63,541 nucleotides of DNA from Lachnospiraceae bacterium (GCA_017548765.1 JAFYZH010000094.1:1-63541); one strand, 5' to 3'; positions 36,275 to 46,723 are shown, numbered from the stretch's first letter. Numbers and translations are program-made. The notes: generated by a model not told the origin, from the sequence alone.

Positions 36275-39025
36275 TCACGGTGTCCCGTATGTTACGTTCA
36301 GCTGCGTCCAAATGCCGCTGTCGTAGCCGGTCGCGCCCACAGGTGCGTAGAAGTGCATATTGCTATAGCCCGAGACGTTGAAGTCGGTTTCGCTCCAGGT
36401 CGGGGCCGTGGTGGACGTGAAGATCACGTTCATCGAACCGCCGTACCAGAATGCGTGTGCGTCGATCGTCGTAAGGGACGCGGGCAATGTCACGCTCTCC
36501 AGGCTCGTATAGGCGAACACGAAAGCGTCCAGGTTCTTAAGGCCATTGCCCGAGAAAGTTACATTCGTCAGGGCTGAGCAGTTGCCGAAGGCACCCTCGC
36601 CGATCGTGGTCACGCTCGCGGGAACGATGACGCTCGTAGCGGTCGCGTTGTAGTAGAACGCGTATGGCTGGATCTTCGTAAGGCCACTCTGCAGCGTCAC
36701 CTGCCCGGAAGCGAGGTGCGCATCGTACAGAACCGTCAGGTCCTTCGAGTAAACACAGTTATTCTTCAGGACGAAGTACGGATTGCCGGAGGCGATCGTG
36801 ATCACCAGGTCGGCAGCCTGTGTGAATACGCCCGAGCCCCAGGTCTTCACGGTTGCCGGGATGGTGACCTTCTTCAGGTTCTTACCTGCGGTAAAGGCGA
36901 AATCGCCGAGTTCCACGAGGTTCGAAGGAAGCACTACCTCGCTGCTCGTCAACGAGGAAAATGCAGACTTCTCGATCACAGTCACGGTCTTTCCGTCGAT
37001 CGTGGTCGGGATCACAAATTTATCCGGGTAAGTCTTTCCGTCGTACTGGTAAATGGACAGGGTCCCGTCCGAGCGGTTGCGGGTCGAGAACAGGCTGATG
37101 CGTTCCTTTACGTTGTAGGAACGGGGAGCTTTTCCTGAGTAACCTGCCTCGAGTTCGTAGTATTTGCCGTTTAGGCACGCCATCGCGTTACGATGGCCGC
37201 TGCCGGCGCCGGGATCTCTGTTTCCGTTGCGGGACCAGGCTTCGATGCCCAGCATCTCGCACTCGCGGATGATCAGGGCTGTGCTGGCCCAGCAGTCACC
37301 GCCGCCGTAGATCAGCATGGAAACGTAGCCGGAGTAGCTCGCACTGTAGTCAAACGTAGCCGGATAACGTGCGATGGCTTGCATCTTCTCCATGTCGGTC
37401 ATGCCGGAAGTGATGTTCTGGTTCAGGTACTCGCGGATCTTGCTGTCGGCATACTCTACCGAGTAGTCCAGCACATGCACGTTTATATAGTAGGTCGCGT
37501 CGTCGACGGTGCATGCGATCACGGAATCACCAAACTGCGGGCGGTTCTCGACGCGGCTCTCGCCGGTCGCCAGACTGTAGACCGTCGTCTGGACGTAACG
37601 AACCTTCACCAGACCGGTGGAGTCGACCGTACAGGAGGAACCACTCTGCACAGAGTATCGTACGTTCGTTCCTGTGGCCTCTAGCTGGAATTTCTGTAGT
37701 TTATTCGAAGGAATGGTCAAAACGTCCTTATAGCCGTCTGAGAGCGCGTACAGCGTGATGTCCACGGCATTGATCGGTATCTGCTCGACATACAGTATAG
37801 CCGTGGCGGAGACCGCCTTCTTACCGTTGCCGTCCGTAACGACGCAACGGAACTGCCAGCCATTTAAGCCCAGGGTCGATGCGACCGTCAGGTTCGCTGT
37901 TTTCGCACCGCTTAAGCCCGAGTTCGCCCAAGTGGCCGAATCGTTCTTGCGGGACTGCCACTGATAACTAAGCGGCGCTTTGCCGCTCGCCGCGACCGTG
38001 AACTTCACCGTCGTTCCGGTCAGGACGTGGATGCTCTCAGGTTGTTTCGTGATCTTCGGGATCACGGTCAATGTCGCGGCGTTCGAGCCCCAACTCTTCC
38101 CGTTTCCATCCGTTACCACGCAGCGGAACTGCCAGCCATTTAAGCCTGCCAGTGCTGTGACGGACAGCGTCTTCGTCTTCGCGCCGCTCTGGCCCGAATT
38201 CGACCATGCGGTGTTTGCATCTTTACGCGACTGCCACTGGTAGCTCAAGGGCGCCTTACCGGTCGCCTCCACGGTAAATGTCGCGGTGTCCCCCACTGCC
38301 TTCGTAATGCTCGCGGGTTGCTTCGTGATCCTCGGAACCACGGTCAATGTTGCGGCATTCGAGCCCCAGCTTACACCGTTTCCGTCCGTTACCACGCAGC
38401 GGAACTGCCAGCCGTTTAAGCCCGTCAACGTCGTGACGGACAGCGTCTTCGTCTTCGCTCCGCTCTGGCCGGAATTCGACCACGCGCTGTTCGCGTCCTT
38501 ACGCGACTGCCACTGATAACTAAGCGATGCCTTACCGGTCGCTTCCACGGTAAATGTGGCGACGTTTCCGACCGGAGTGGTCTGGTTCTTCGGCTGTGTT
38601 GTGATCTTCGGAACGACCGTCAGCGTGACTGCCTTCGAGACTGCCGTCTTCTTATTTGCGTCCGTTACAACGCAGCGGAACTGCCAGCCATTCAAGCCTG
38701 CTAACGCTTCAAACGAAAGTTTCTTCGTCTTCGCCCCGTTTAATCCGGAGTTCGCCCAGGTACTGTTCGCGTCCTTACGTGACTGCCATTGATAGCTAAG
38801 CGTGCCTGTACCTGTCGCTGCCACGGAAAACTCCGCCGTGTTTCCGACCGGTACGTAGGCGCTCGCCGGCTGTGTCGTGATGGACACGCCTGCGCTGCTG
38901 TCCGCATAAACCCAGACCCCCGTAGATCCACAGCCACCGAAAAGCGCCACAGAGCCTGTTATAGTAACGCACAGCACAAATAGTGCGACGATGAGCCGAG
39001 GCCATGATACTCTCCTCTGTTTCAT
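36275..39025 (-). CDS. secreted protein: four Ig-like repeats, transglutaminase-like domain, BspA-type LRRs
   Basis: A 916-residue exported protein. The signal peptide (LIVALFVLCVTITGSVALF) is followed by a Cys (LFGGC) that could be lipidated, or by cleavage after VYA. Four Ig-like modules (about 47-395) come first, unlike most relatives, where they are last. After a linker comes a transglutaminase-like domain with Cys578 in GGGDCWASTALI, His611 in GHRNAMA and a candidate acid Glu626 in YYELEAGY. The C-terminus (about 690-890) carries BspA/LRR_5 repeats (VVLPSNLVELGDFAF, VTLPASLTTIDAHAF). Such domains can cross-link proteins or act as proteases; which applies here is unknown. Last gene of a three-gene Ig operon; GGAGG lies 9 bases before the ATG. 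Confidence 0.9.
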   Translation of the reverse strand: MKQRRVSWPRLIVALFVLCVTITGSVALFGGCGSTGVWVYADSSAGVSITTQPASAYVPVGNTAEFSVAATGTGTLSYQWQSRKDANSTWANSGLNGAKTKKLSFEALAGLNGWQFRCVVTDANKKTAVSKAVTLTVVPKITTQPKNQTTPVGNVATFTVEATGKASLSYQWQSRKDANSAWSNSGQSGAKTKTLSVTTLTGLNGWQFRCVVTDGNGVSWGSNAATLTVVPRITKQPASITKAVGDTATFTVEATGKAPLSYQWQSRKDANTAWSNSGQSGAKTKTLSVTALAGLNGWQFRCVVTDGNGKSWGSNAATLTVIPKITKQPESIHVLTGTTVKFTVAASGKAPLSYQWQSRKNDSATWANSGLSGAKTANLTVASTLGLNGWQFRCVVTDGNGKKAVSATAILYVEQIPINAVDITLYALSDGYKDVLTIPSNKLQKFQLEATGTNVRYSVQSGSSCTVDSTGLVKVRYVQTTVYSLATGESRVENRPQFGDSVIACTVDDATYYINVHVLDYSVEYADSKIREYLNQNITSGMTDMEKMQAIARYPATFDYSASYSGYVSMLIYGGGDCWASTALIIRECEMLGIEAWSRNGNRDPGAGSGHRNAMACLNGKYYELEAGYSGKAPRSYNVKERISLFSTRNRSDGTLSIYQYDGKTYPDKFVIPTTIDGKTVTVIEKSAFSSLTSSEVVLPSNLVELGDFAFTAGKNLKKVTIPATVKTWGSGVFTQAADLVITIASGNPYFVLKNNCVYSKDLTVLYDAHLASGQVTLQSGLTKIQPYAFYYNATATSVIVPASVTTIGEGAFGNCSALTNVTFSGNGLKNLDAFVFAYTSLESVTLPASLTTIDAHAFWYGGSMNVIFTSTTAPTWSETDFNVSGYSNMHFYAPVGATGYDSGIWTQLNVTYGTP

Positions 39026-39059
39026 TCCACGTTACCTCCTATCCTTTTCTCAATAAGCT

Positions 39060-41408
39060 TTATAACCATTCACCCTTCTTTAATACGGCTTCTTTGGAAT
39101 AAGCTTTCTGCCCGTTTGCGTCAGTCACGACGCAGCGGAACTCCCAGCCGTCGAGACCGTTGATCATCGATACCGTGAGGTTCGGAGTCTTCGCGCCGCT
39201 CTGGCCGGAGTTCGACCAGGCAGACGACGAGTTCTTACGCGACTGCCACTGATAGCTAAGCGGCGCCTTACCGGTCGCCTCTACATTGAAATGCGCCTTC
39301 TGACCGGGCAATGCCAGATCCATCTCCGGATGTTTCGTGATCTTCGGCACGAGTGTAAGTGTCACCGTGCTCGAAGTCTTCTGATGTCCATAGCCGTCCT
39401 TTATGATACAGCGGAACTGCCAACCATGCAAGCCGGCGATCGTTGAAACCGAAAGGGTCTTCGTCTTCGCGCCGCTCTGGCCCGAATTCGACCACGATGC
39501 AGAAGCGTTCTTTCGCGACTGCCACTGGTACGTAAGTGTTCCGGGGCCGGCGGCCTCGACGGTAAACTTCGCTGTCGTGCCGGCAGTGGTGGTCACATTC
39601 TTCGGCTGCGTTGCGATCAGGAGCTGTCCGACCGCTAACGTAGCCGGGTTGGTCGCGAGTTTTTTACCCTTTCCGTCAGTGACGACACAACGGAACTGCC
39701 AACCATTCAGACCGGCCAATGCATTCACGGAGAGTGTCGCCGTCTTCGCGCCGCTCTGGCCCGAATTCGACCATGCAGACGACGCATCCTTACGCGACTG
39801 CCACTGATAGGTGATAGGTGCTTTTCCTGTGGCAGCAACTGTGAATTTCGCGGTAGCGCCAGCGAGCACGCCGACGTTTTCCGGCTGCTTTGTGATCTTC
39901 AGATCGACCGAAAGCTTCGCCGGCTGTGACGCCGAATAATGCCCATTACCATCCTTAATGACACAACGGAACTCCCAGCCGTCCAGGCCTGCCGATGTCG
40001 TTACCAACAGGGTATTGGTTTTCGCACTGCTTAAGCCCGAGTTCGACCAGGATGCGGAAGCGTTCTTACGCGACTGCCACTGGTAGGTCATCGGCCCCAC
40101 GCCTCTGACTTCGACGTTAAACTGTGCGGTTGCTCCAACCGTAGAATTCACACTCACGGGTTGTTTTTCAACCACAGGAACAGGGATATTCAATTCGCGC
40201 ATATTGCTACCGTAGTCACTTTCATGGATACCATTCTCGATCTCGGCGAACATATATACGTAATAATCCCGGCCCCAACCGGATAAACTTAATCCGGACG
40301 GAAGGGTGAAGGTGCCGACTCCGACCTTTTGAAACGTAGCACCCGTATCCAACTTCCCATAGTACAATACTTCACCGTCCGAGTACCAGTGCTTTTTGAT
40401 CAGGATCGATACGCGCGTCGCATCATCCGCATGATCATCTTCGATCGAATACGGCACCGTGATCGTTCTGCCGGAAGCACTTACGGACTCCCCAATCTGG
40501 TCATATATCCACAAATCGTGATCGCGCAACGTCAGTTTGTATTCAGCATTATCCTGACCGGCGGTGCCGGAAACAACGGATGCAAAAAGGATTTCACCAG
40601 TATCCACCATCAACGCCGGGCTGATGCCTCCCGCCAAGTTTACGGCCTCATACTCGATTCCATCGGGAGCTACGGTTCCCACCTGGAGATCCAGTTGCCA
40701 ATGGGCAGAACGCAACCACCAAAAATTAGCGCCGCCTTCATCTTTTTTTATTCTGCATGCTGCTTCTTCATCGTCGTAGTAGTATCCGTAGGCACTATTC
40801 GAAACATCTTCACAGTCCAGCAGGAAGACATAATCTCGATTCAAAGGAACATATTTCTCAAAGGTATCCTGCGTCCACTCCGCTACTTCACCCGCACCGG
40901 TACCGGCGATCAGATCATGTTCGAGCGTACGACTTTGAGCGATCGCATTTCTCTCCATTTCGGTGAATCCGTTCGCTCGTTTCAGAAAACCGTTGCCATT
41001 TAAGTATTTACGAATATCGCTGGCAATCCACTCGTTGGGAGCGTCCGCATCTTCATTCGCACTCCCGTCGGAATCAAACGGGGCTTCAAACAGTATGCTG
41101 TCGCAATCCAGGAACAGCGCAGATATCATACCGGCATGACTATCGTGCCAATTATTCGTAAGCACACGATATTTCACCGGAGCTCCCTCATACTTACCAA
41201 ACCAGACATAACTGCCCGTCCACGGATCATCCTCGTCATCCGGAGCGGTGGGATTTTTGATTCCGTGCGAACTGTTTCCGGAAAACTGTTTTTCCTGAGC
41301 AGGGTCTGCGTAGACTGTCGTCACAGCATCCCGCGACAACATTGCAACGAGTACGAGCAATGACAGACATGCCATCCAAATGCTTTTATAAGATCTTTTA
41401 TCTCTCAT
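39060..41408 (-). CDS. secreted surface protein: DUF6273 head plus four Ig-like repeats
   Basis: A 782-residue exported protein: signal peptide MRDKRSYKSIWMACLSLLVL ending near VYA, a DUF6273-type domain (SYVWFGKYEGAPVKYRVL, FWWLRSAHW, GISPALMVD; about 60-290), a beta-rich linker (about 300-410), then four Ig-like modules to the end with the YQWQSRK, GAKT and GWQFRC or GWEFRC marks. It ends shortly after the last module with no wall anchor. Middle gene of the 44047-36275 operon, 23 bases from its upstream neighbour. Closest in layout to the proteins at 12270 and 48264. Confidence 0.92.
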   Translation of the reverse strand: MRDKRSYKSIWMACLSLLVLVAMLSRDAVTTVYADPAQEKQFSGNSSHGIKNPTAPDDEDDPWTGSYVWFGKYEGAPVKYRVLTNNWHDSHAGMISALFLDCDSILFEAPFDSDGSANEDADAPNEWIASDIRKYLNGNGFLKRANGFTEMERNAIAQSRTLEHDLIAGTGAGEVAEWTQDTFEKYVPLNRDYVFLLDCEDVSNSAYGYYYDDEEAACRIKKDEGGANFWWLRSAHWQLDLQVGTVAPDGIEYEAVNLAGGISPALMVDTGEILFASVVSGTAGQDNAEYKLTLRDHDLWIYDQIGESVSASGRTITVPYSIEDDHADDATRVSILIKKHWYSDGEVLYYGKLDTGATFQKVGVGTFTLPSGLSLSGWGRDYYVYMFAEIENGIHESDYGSNMRELNIPVPVVEKQPVSVNSTVGATAQFNVEVRGVGPMTYQWQSRKNASASWSNSGLSSAKTNTLLVTTSAGLDGWEFRCVIKDGNGHYSASQPAKLSVDLKITKQPENVGVLAGATAKFTVAATGKAPITYQWQSRKDASSAWSNSGQSGAKTATLSVNALAGLNGWQFRCVVTDGKGKKLATNPATLAVGQLLIATQPKNVTTTAGTTAKFTVEAAGPGTLTYQWQSRKNASASWSNSGQSGAKTKTLSVSTIAGLHGWQFRCIIKDGYGHQKTSSTVTLTLVPKITKHPEMDLALPGQKAHFNVEATGKAPLSYQWQSRKNSSSAWSNSGQSGAKTPNLTVSMINGLDGWEFRCVVTDANGQKAYSKEAVLKKGEWL

Positions 41409-41431
41409 GATCGTTCCTTCCTTCTATGACT

Positions 41432-44047
41432 TTACTTCAGGGTCACGGTAGCCGCCCGCGTTTCAACGACCCGCCCGTAGGCGTCGGTCACGACGCAGCG
41501 GAACTGCCAGCCATTTAAGCCTGCAAGCATCGATACGGACAATGTATCGGTCTTCGCTCCGCTCTGTCCGGAGTTCGTCCATGCCGCATCCGAATTCTTA
41601 CGCGACTGCCACTGGTAGGTAAGCGCCTTACCACTGGCCTTTACGGTAAATACCGCCTTCTCACCTACGGCCGCCGACGTATTTGAAGGCTGTTTGGTGA
41701 TCACCGGAAGAACGGTCAGCGTGGCTATATCGGATGTGGTCTTCTTACCGGTTGCCGAAGTCACGATGCAGCGGAACTGCCAGCCGTTTAAGCCAGGGAT
41801 GGTCGCTACCGTCAGGGTCTCGGTCTTCGCTCCGCTCTGGCCCGAATTCGTCCAGGCGCTGTTCGCGTCCTTACGCGACTGCCACTGATAGGTCATGGTC
41901 TCCGTGCACAGCGCGGCTACGGAAAATGTCGCATTCGTGCCGGTCGTCACCGTCTGGTCCACCGGTTGGGTCGTGATCTTCGGGGTATCCGTTTTCACTC
42001 GAAGCGTAACAACGTCCGTGACATTCCTCTGTCCATTTCCGTCCGTTATGATACAGCGGAACTGCCAGCCGTCCAGGCCTGCGATCACATTGACCGAAAG
42101 CGTCGCGGTCTTCGCGCCAGGCTGCCCGGAGTTCGACCAGTTCGACGACTCGTTCTTGCGGGACTGCCACTGATAACTGATGGTCGCTTTACCACGTACT
42201 TCAACGGTAAATGGAGCTGTCTGGCCGACCGACATCGTACGGTTGACCGGCTGCTTCATGATCCTCGGGATGAGGGTCAGCGTGGCCGGCGACGACGCCC
42301 TGCTTAATCCGTTCGCTGCGGTAACCACGCAACGGTACTGATATCCGTGTTTTCCGATGGCGGTGCCAACGATCAGCTGAGATGTATCCGAATCGGCCTC
42401 CGGTGAATTCGTCCACTCCTGCGTAGAGTCAGCGCGTTCCTGCCACTGGTAGGTCAGCGGTTTGGGTCCGATCGCCTCCACGTTAAAGATCGCGGCATAG
42501 GTCGCTTGAACGGTCTTATTCTCCGGATTCTTCGTGATCGTCGGATTGATCGACAGGGAGACGGCCTTTGAGATCGTCTTCACCCCATGTGCATCCGTAA
42601 CGATGCAGCGGAACTTCCAGCCATACAAGCCGCCGCTCACGGTGACCTTAAGCGTGTCGGTCTTCGCACCAGCCATGCCCGAATTCGACCAGGCAGAGTT
42701 TTCGTCCTTCCGCGACTGCCACTGATAACTAAGCGGTTCCGCTCCGGTCGCGGTCAATGAAAGCGTCGCCGTGGAACCCGCGGAGGTCTTCACATTTCGC
42801 GGCTGATGAGTGATGACCGGACAGGCATGGAACGTAGCCGGATTTGAGACTACCGAAACGCCTGCTGCATCCGTTATAAAGCAACGATAACTATATCCAC
42901 AAAGAGCATTATCCGCGACGATCGACAGCGTCGCCGTCGTAGCGCTTTCCTCAGTGCAGTCTGTCCAGTTCGTACTACCGGGAACCTGGTACTGCCACTG
43001 ATAGGTCAAAGACTTATAACCGAGCGCCAGAACGTAGAATTCCGCTGTCTCTCCCGGAAGCACAGCCACATCCTCGGGATGTGCCTTAATGCTAGGCTTC
43101 TTCGCCCAAACTGCGTAGAGATGGTCTGCCCATTCGGATCTTACCTGATAGGTATCACCTGCCTTATATTCCGGCTCGTTAGCATTTTCATCGGTGGACC
43201 ATCCCAAGAACGTATAACCGGAACAGGTCGGTTTCGCGGAAGGGATCGTAACGATATCTCCAAAATATGTGTTGATCCCGCCAGGGCCTCCGGTCGCGGT
43301 CATATTCTGCGGTGCGTTAGTTTCGAACCAAAGCACACCGGTCATATCCGGATCCGGGGTGTAGAAAAATGTATAGTACTCGGTCACCAAATCGGTATCA
43401 TATGTCAGAGTCCAGTTGGAGAAGTCGTCATATAGTTTTGCTATATTATTATTGATCCTGACCTTCGTAGGCGCAAAATACGTAACGCCATTATACACAC
43501 ACGAAGATACCGCGATCTTGTAGTTATCCTGAGGGCGGAACCCGACTACGACCTGGTAGGTCTTTCCCTTCACAAACACATCTTTCGAGCCCAGTGTCTT
43601 CACCGGTCCATTATCATACTCGATGAACTTAACACCCGAGATCGCATAATGAGCTCCGGAAGGATGCACGATCTGTGTCGTATTCGGACGATTTCCGGCC
43701 ACAGGAGCAACGACCGTTACGGAAGCATTTTTCAGTATCGGATCCATCCTTGCATATAGATCCAGATCCTTATAGATCCTGCCCGCAAGGAACTGATCAT
43801 AGTAGGTGTTATAGTCATAATACCACCCCATAAAGACAGCATCCTCGCCGTAGAGGGTCGGAAGCGGATTTAACCAATTTCCGTTCATTACCTTCACAGA
43901 GGACCCTGCTGTGCTCGAGGGATGGAAATACACCGTCCAAATGGTATCATCGTCGTCAGATGCACTGACCTGTTTCGGTACCATCGTCAGCATCAGCCCC
44001 ATCACAAGGAGCATTATCGAATATTTGAAAAATCGACGTTTACTCAT
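41432..44047 (-). CDS. secreted surface protein: InlB-type repeats plus six Ig-like modules
   Basis: An 871-residue exported protein with a signal peptide ending near VSA. N-terminal half: an InlB/Flg_new-type beta repeat (VFMGWYYDYNTYYDQF with DLYARM, about 35-100) and a second one (YTFLGWSTDENANEPEYKAG with LYAVWAKK, about 265-320), the kind found in Listeria internalins. Six Ig-like modules follow. Two of them are diverged (YQWQYQVPG and YQWQERADS) and four carry standard YQWQSRK. No anchor at the C-terminus (ATVTLK). First gene of its operon, behind a clear promoter (44109-44137). Confidence 0.92.
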   Translation of the reverse strand: MSKRRFFKYSIMLLVMGLMLTMVPKQVSASDDDDTIWTVYFHPSSTAGSSVKVMNGNWLNPLPTLYGEDAVFMGWYYDYNTYYDQFLAGRIYKDLDLYARMDPILKNASVTVVAPVAGNRPNTTQIVHPSGAHYAISGVKFIEYDNGPVKTLGSKDVFVKGKTYQVVVGFRPQDNYKIAVSSCVYNGVTYFAPTKVRINNNIAKLYDDFSNWTLTYDTDLVTEYYTFFYTPDPDMTGVLWFETNAPQNMTATGGPGGINTYFGDIVTIPSAKPTCSGYTFLGWSTDENANEPEYKAGDTYQVRSEWADHLYAVWAKKPSIKAHPEDVAVLPGETAEFYVLALGYKSLTYQWQYQVPGSTNWTDCTEESATTATLSIVADNALCGYSYRCFITDAAGVSVVSNPATFHACPVITHQPRNVKTSAGSTATLSLTATGAEPLSYQWQSRKDENSAWSNSGMAGAKTDTLKVTVSGGLYGWKFRCIVTDAHGVKTISKAVSLSINPTITKNPENKTVQATYAAIFNVEAIGPKPLTYQWQERADSTQEWTNSPEADSDTSQLIVGTAIGKHGYQYRCVVTAANGLSRASSPATLTLIPRIMKQPVNRTMSVGQTAPFTVEVRGKATISYQWQSRKNESSNWSNSGQPGAKTATLSVNVIAGLDGWQFRCIITDGNGQRNVTDVVTLRVKTDTPKITTQPVDQTVTTGTNATFSVAALCTETMTYQWQSRKDANSAWTNSGQSGAKTETLTVATIPGLNGWQFRCIVTSATGKKTTSDIATLTVLPVITKQPSNTSAAVGEKAVFTVKASGKALTYQWQSRKNSDAAWTNSGQSGAKTDTLSVSMLAGLNGWQFRCVVTDAYGRVVETRAATVTLK

Positions 44048-44108
44048 AATACTCTTCTCCCTATCAAATAATATGCGATTGTTTTCTAGCTACGTAAAAC
44101 TTGATTTC

Positions 44109-44137
44109 AGTGTAGCATAATACGAGTTAAAAATCAA
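44109..44137 (-). promoter_or_regulatory. sigma-A promoter of the three-gene Ig operon
   Basis: Minus strand TTGATT (44132-44137), 17 bases, TACACT (44109-44114), about 60 bases before the start codon at 44047. Confidence 0.7.
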
Positions 44138-44157
44138 TGTCTGAAGGCAGAACAGGC

Positions 44158-44200
44158 AGAAAAAAACTGCGGCGGCCGCTGTTTCCGGCGGTCGCCGCAG
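44158..44200 (-). terminator. terminator after the six-Ig TM protein gene
   Basis: GC-rich stem CTGCGGCG / CGCCGCAG (44167-44174 with 44193-44200), extended by inner GC pairs and followed on the minus strand by TTTTTTCT. Confidence 0.85.
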
Positions 44201-44228
44201 AGTATGTAAAAATCGCGTTTTTCTTCGT

Positions 44229-46571
44229 TTATTTAACGGTCAGAGTCGCCGGATTCGAGTACGATTTCTGTCCGTTCGAATCGATCACTACGCAACGGAA
44301 CTGCCAGCCGTTTAAGCCTGCGAGCGCATTTACCGTTACAGCCACGGTCTTCGCGCCGGTCTGGCCGGAATTCGACCAGTCCGAAGAGGCATTCTTACGA
44401 GACTGCCACTGGTATTTCAGCGTTCCCGTTCCGGTCGCGCGGATCGCGAAGATCGCCGTCGCGCCAACCTTTACGCTGGCGTTCGTAGGCTGGGCCGTGA
44501 TCTTCGGAACGATGGCCAATGTAACGATATCCGAGATGGTCTGATGGTTCGCGCTGTCTCTGATGACACAGCGGAACTGCCAACCGTTCAGGCCTGCGAG
44601 CGCATTGACCGACAGAGTCGAGGTCTTCGCGCCGGGCTGGCCGGAATTCGACCATGCGGTGTTTGCATTCTTACGGGACTGCCACTGGTACGTCAGACTG
44701 CCGGAACCGACTGCACTGAGGGAGAAGCTAGCCGTGGAACCTGCGGTCGCATTCTGATCGGCAGGCTGCTTGGTTACCGCGATAGCACCTACGGCCAATG
44801 TTGCGGGGTTGGAGCCCCAACGGAAACCGTTTCCATCTGTTACGACGCAACGGAACTGCCAACCGTTCAGGCCTGCGATCGCATTGACCGAAAGGGTCGC
44901 TGTCTTCGCGCCGGGCTGACCGGAATTCGTCCATGCAGCGTCTGCATTCTTACGGGACTGCCACTGATAGGAAAGCGGTGCCTTACCTGCAGCAGCTACT
45001 GTGAACTTCGCCGTCAAACCGGGCACAGCGCTCGCATTTTTCGGCTGAGAAGTGAACTTGATACGTACGGTGAGTTTTGCTTCATCCGACTCGACCATGC
45101 GGCCGTTGCCGTCCTTGATGATGCAACGGAACTGCCAGCCGTCGAGGCCGCCGCTCGTAGCAACAGACAGGGTCTTCGTCTTCGAACCTGTCATACCGGA
45201 ATTCGACCATGCAGCGGTGTCATCCTTACGGGACTGCCACTGATAGGTCAATGTGCCGGTGCCGCTCGCGGTTACGGTGAACGTCGCCGTGTCACCTGCC
45301 TGCACGGTCTGATCCGTCGGCATAGCGGAGATCGTGATCGGAACCACATTCAATGTTGCCGTTGTGGATTCTGCGCCTTCGCCCTTGCTGTCCATTACGG
45401 TACAGCGGAACTGCCATCCGTTATGTGCGGAGTTTGCTGCGACGCTGAGCGTGTTCGTGTTCGCTCCGCTTAATGTGGAGTTGGTCCATGTTCCGGAAGC
45501 GCTGCTGCGCTGCTGCCACTGATAGGTAAGCGTGCCGACGCCGGAAGCCACGATCTTGAACTTCGCGGTAGAGCCGTTCGCTGCGTTTTTATCCATAGGC
45601 TGTGCGAGGATCACCAGATTGATCGACAAGGTAGCCTCTCTGGTCGTCGCCGTCAATCCGTTTGCGGGATCCGTGATAACACAACGGAACTGATATCCGT
45701 TTAAGATCTCGGTCGCTGCAACCGAAAGCGTATCGGTCTTCGCACCCTTCTGTCCGGAGTTCGCCCATGCAGCGGAAGAATTCTTACGGTACTGCCACTG
45801 GTAGTTAAGCGCTCCCGTTCCGTAAGCGTCTACATAAAACTCTGCCGTCGAACCTGAAGGAACACCCTTACTCTTAGGCTGCGTTACGATCGTAGGAGCC
45901 TTAGGTGTTTCCGTCGTGGAAGGCTGAGGTGCCGTGACCGGGAAGGTCATATACATGAAGTTGTTGTTGCTAACGGCATTACCGTCACTAACCATCATGC
46001 GCAGGGAAGGAACCATTTCCGAATCATCGGACACATTTGCATACAGATAGTAGTTTCTGGTCTTTCCTGCGAGGGTATATTCATGGGGATTCGAATTCGT
46101 ATGAACACACCACCACTGAGTATACGTATTATCGATACATAACTCGGTCCAGTTGAGAGATATGGGTTTGGTTCCCGTGTTCGTGATCGAGATTTTTATA
46201 TATACGCCGTGTTCGCCGTCCATCGGAGCCGAAACGGGGCCGCTCTTCGTACGAGCGGTAGAATATGCATTCGCACCGACAACGATCTCGTCAACACGAA
46301 TGGCAAACGGCATGATCTCCAGATCGCCGCTGGTGTTTTCTTCGATCTTATAGCCGTTGATGGTTCCCCATCCGTTTAACGGATCCTCGGTGGAGTTGAA
46401 CCGGGCTGTCTGAGTCGGACCGGATCCGGTAAATGTTCCGCCGACACCGTCATACATGTACTGACCTGCGGAAACCGCCGGAGTCATGTAGATGATAAGG
46501 GTTACAAGTGCGATGGCTAAAACCGCGAGTGTGACTGCGGTGCTGACCACCCATAACTTTTGTTTCTTCAT
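44229..46571 (-). CDS. secreted or membrane-anchored protein: DUF4352-like head plus six Ig-like repeats
   Basis: A 780-residue protein. The N-terminus MKKQKLWVVSTAVTLAVLAI is a signal peptide or anchor (possible cleavage after PAVSA). Residues about 60-215 form a beta-sandwich that looks like DUF4352/telokin-like domains (VYIKISITNTGTKPISLNW, YYLYANVSDDSEMV), known in clostridial lipoproteins. A short Thr/Pro linker leads to six Ig-like modules (about 230-780); the first two are variants (YQWQYRKNSSA, YQWQQRSSASG). Strong CAGGAGG site before the ATG. It stands alone between two terminators with its own extended -10 promoter. Confidence 0.9.
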   Translation of the reverse strand: MKKQKLWVVSTAVTLAVLAIALVTLIIYMTPAVSAGQYMYDGVGGTFTGSGPTQTARFNSTEDPLNGWGTINGYKIEENTSGDLEIMPFAIRVDEIVVGANAYSTARTKSGPVSAPMDGEHGVYIKISITNTGTKPISLNWTELCIDNTYTQWWCVHTNSNPHEYTLAGKTRNYYLYANVSDDSEMVPSLRMMVSDGNAVSNNNFMYMTFPVTAPQPSTTETPKAPTIVTQPKSKGVPSGSTAEFYVDAYGTGALNYQWQYRKNSSAAWANSGQKGAKTDTLSVAATEILNGYQFRCVITDPANGLTATTREATLSINLVILAQPMDKNAANGSTAKFKIVASGVGTLTYQWQQRSSASGTWTNSTLSGANTNTLSVAANSAHNGWQFRCTVMDSKGEGAESTTATLNVVPITISAMPTDQTVQAGDTATFTVTASGTGTLTYQWQSRKDDTAAWSNSGMTGSKTKTLSVATSGGLDGWQFRCIIKDGNGRMVESDEAKLTVRIKFTSQPKNASAVPGLTAKFTVAAAGKAPLSYQWQSRKNADAAWTNSGQPGAKTATLSVNAIAGLNGWQFRCVVTDGNGFRWGSNPATLAVGAIAVTKQPADQNATAGSTASFSLSAVGSGSLTYQWQSRKNANTAWSNSGQPGAKTSTLSVNALAGLNGWQFRCVIRDSANHQTISDIVTLAIVPKITAQPTNASVKVGATAIFAIRATGTGTLKYQWQSRKNASSDWSNSGQTGAKTVAVTVNALAGLNGWQFRCVVIDSNGQKSYSNPATLTVK

Positions 46572-46632
46572 GCGAAGTAAACCTCCTGATTTTCATCCAT
46601 TTTCTCTGGTGCCTTTCAATCGCACATTTAAT

Positions 46633-46661
46633 ATTATAGCAGAAAAACAGGCCCAAATCTA
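46633..46661 (-). promoter_or_regulatory. extended -10 promoter of the DUF4352/Ig gene
   Basis: Minus strand TAGATT (46656-46661), 17 bases ending TGC, then TATAAT (46633-46638). The perfect -10 with TGn compensates the weak -35. Confidence 0.7.
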
Positions 46662-46679
46662 CACTTAGAGAAGAATTGG

Positions 46680-46723
46680 AGAAAATAACACATGCGGCGG
46701 ACACGATAATCGAAGTCCGCCGC
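46680..46723 (-). terminator. terminator at the end of the two-component/Ig operon
   Basis: Stem GCGGCGGAC / GTCCGCCGC (46694-46702 with 46715-46723) followed on the minus strand by TGTTATTTTC, 27 bases after the stop of the Ig gene ending at 46750. Confidence 0.75.
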
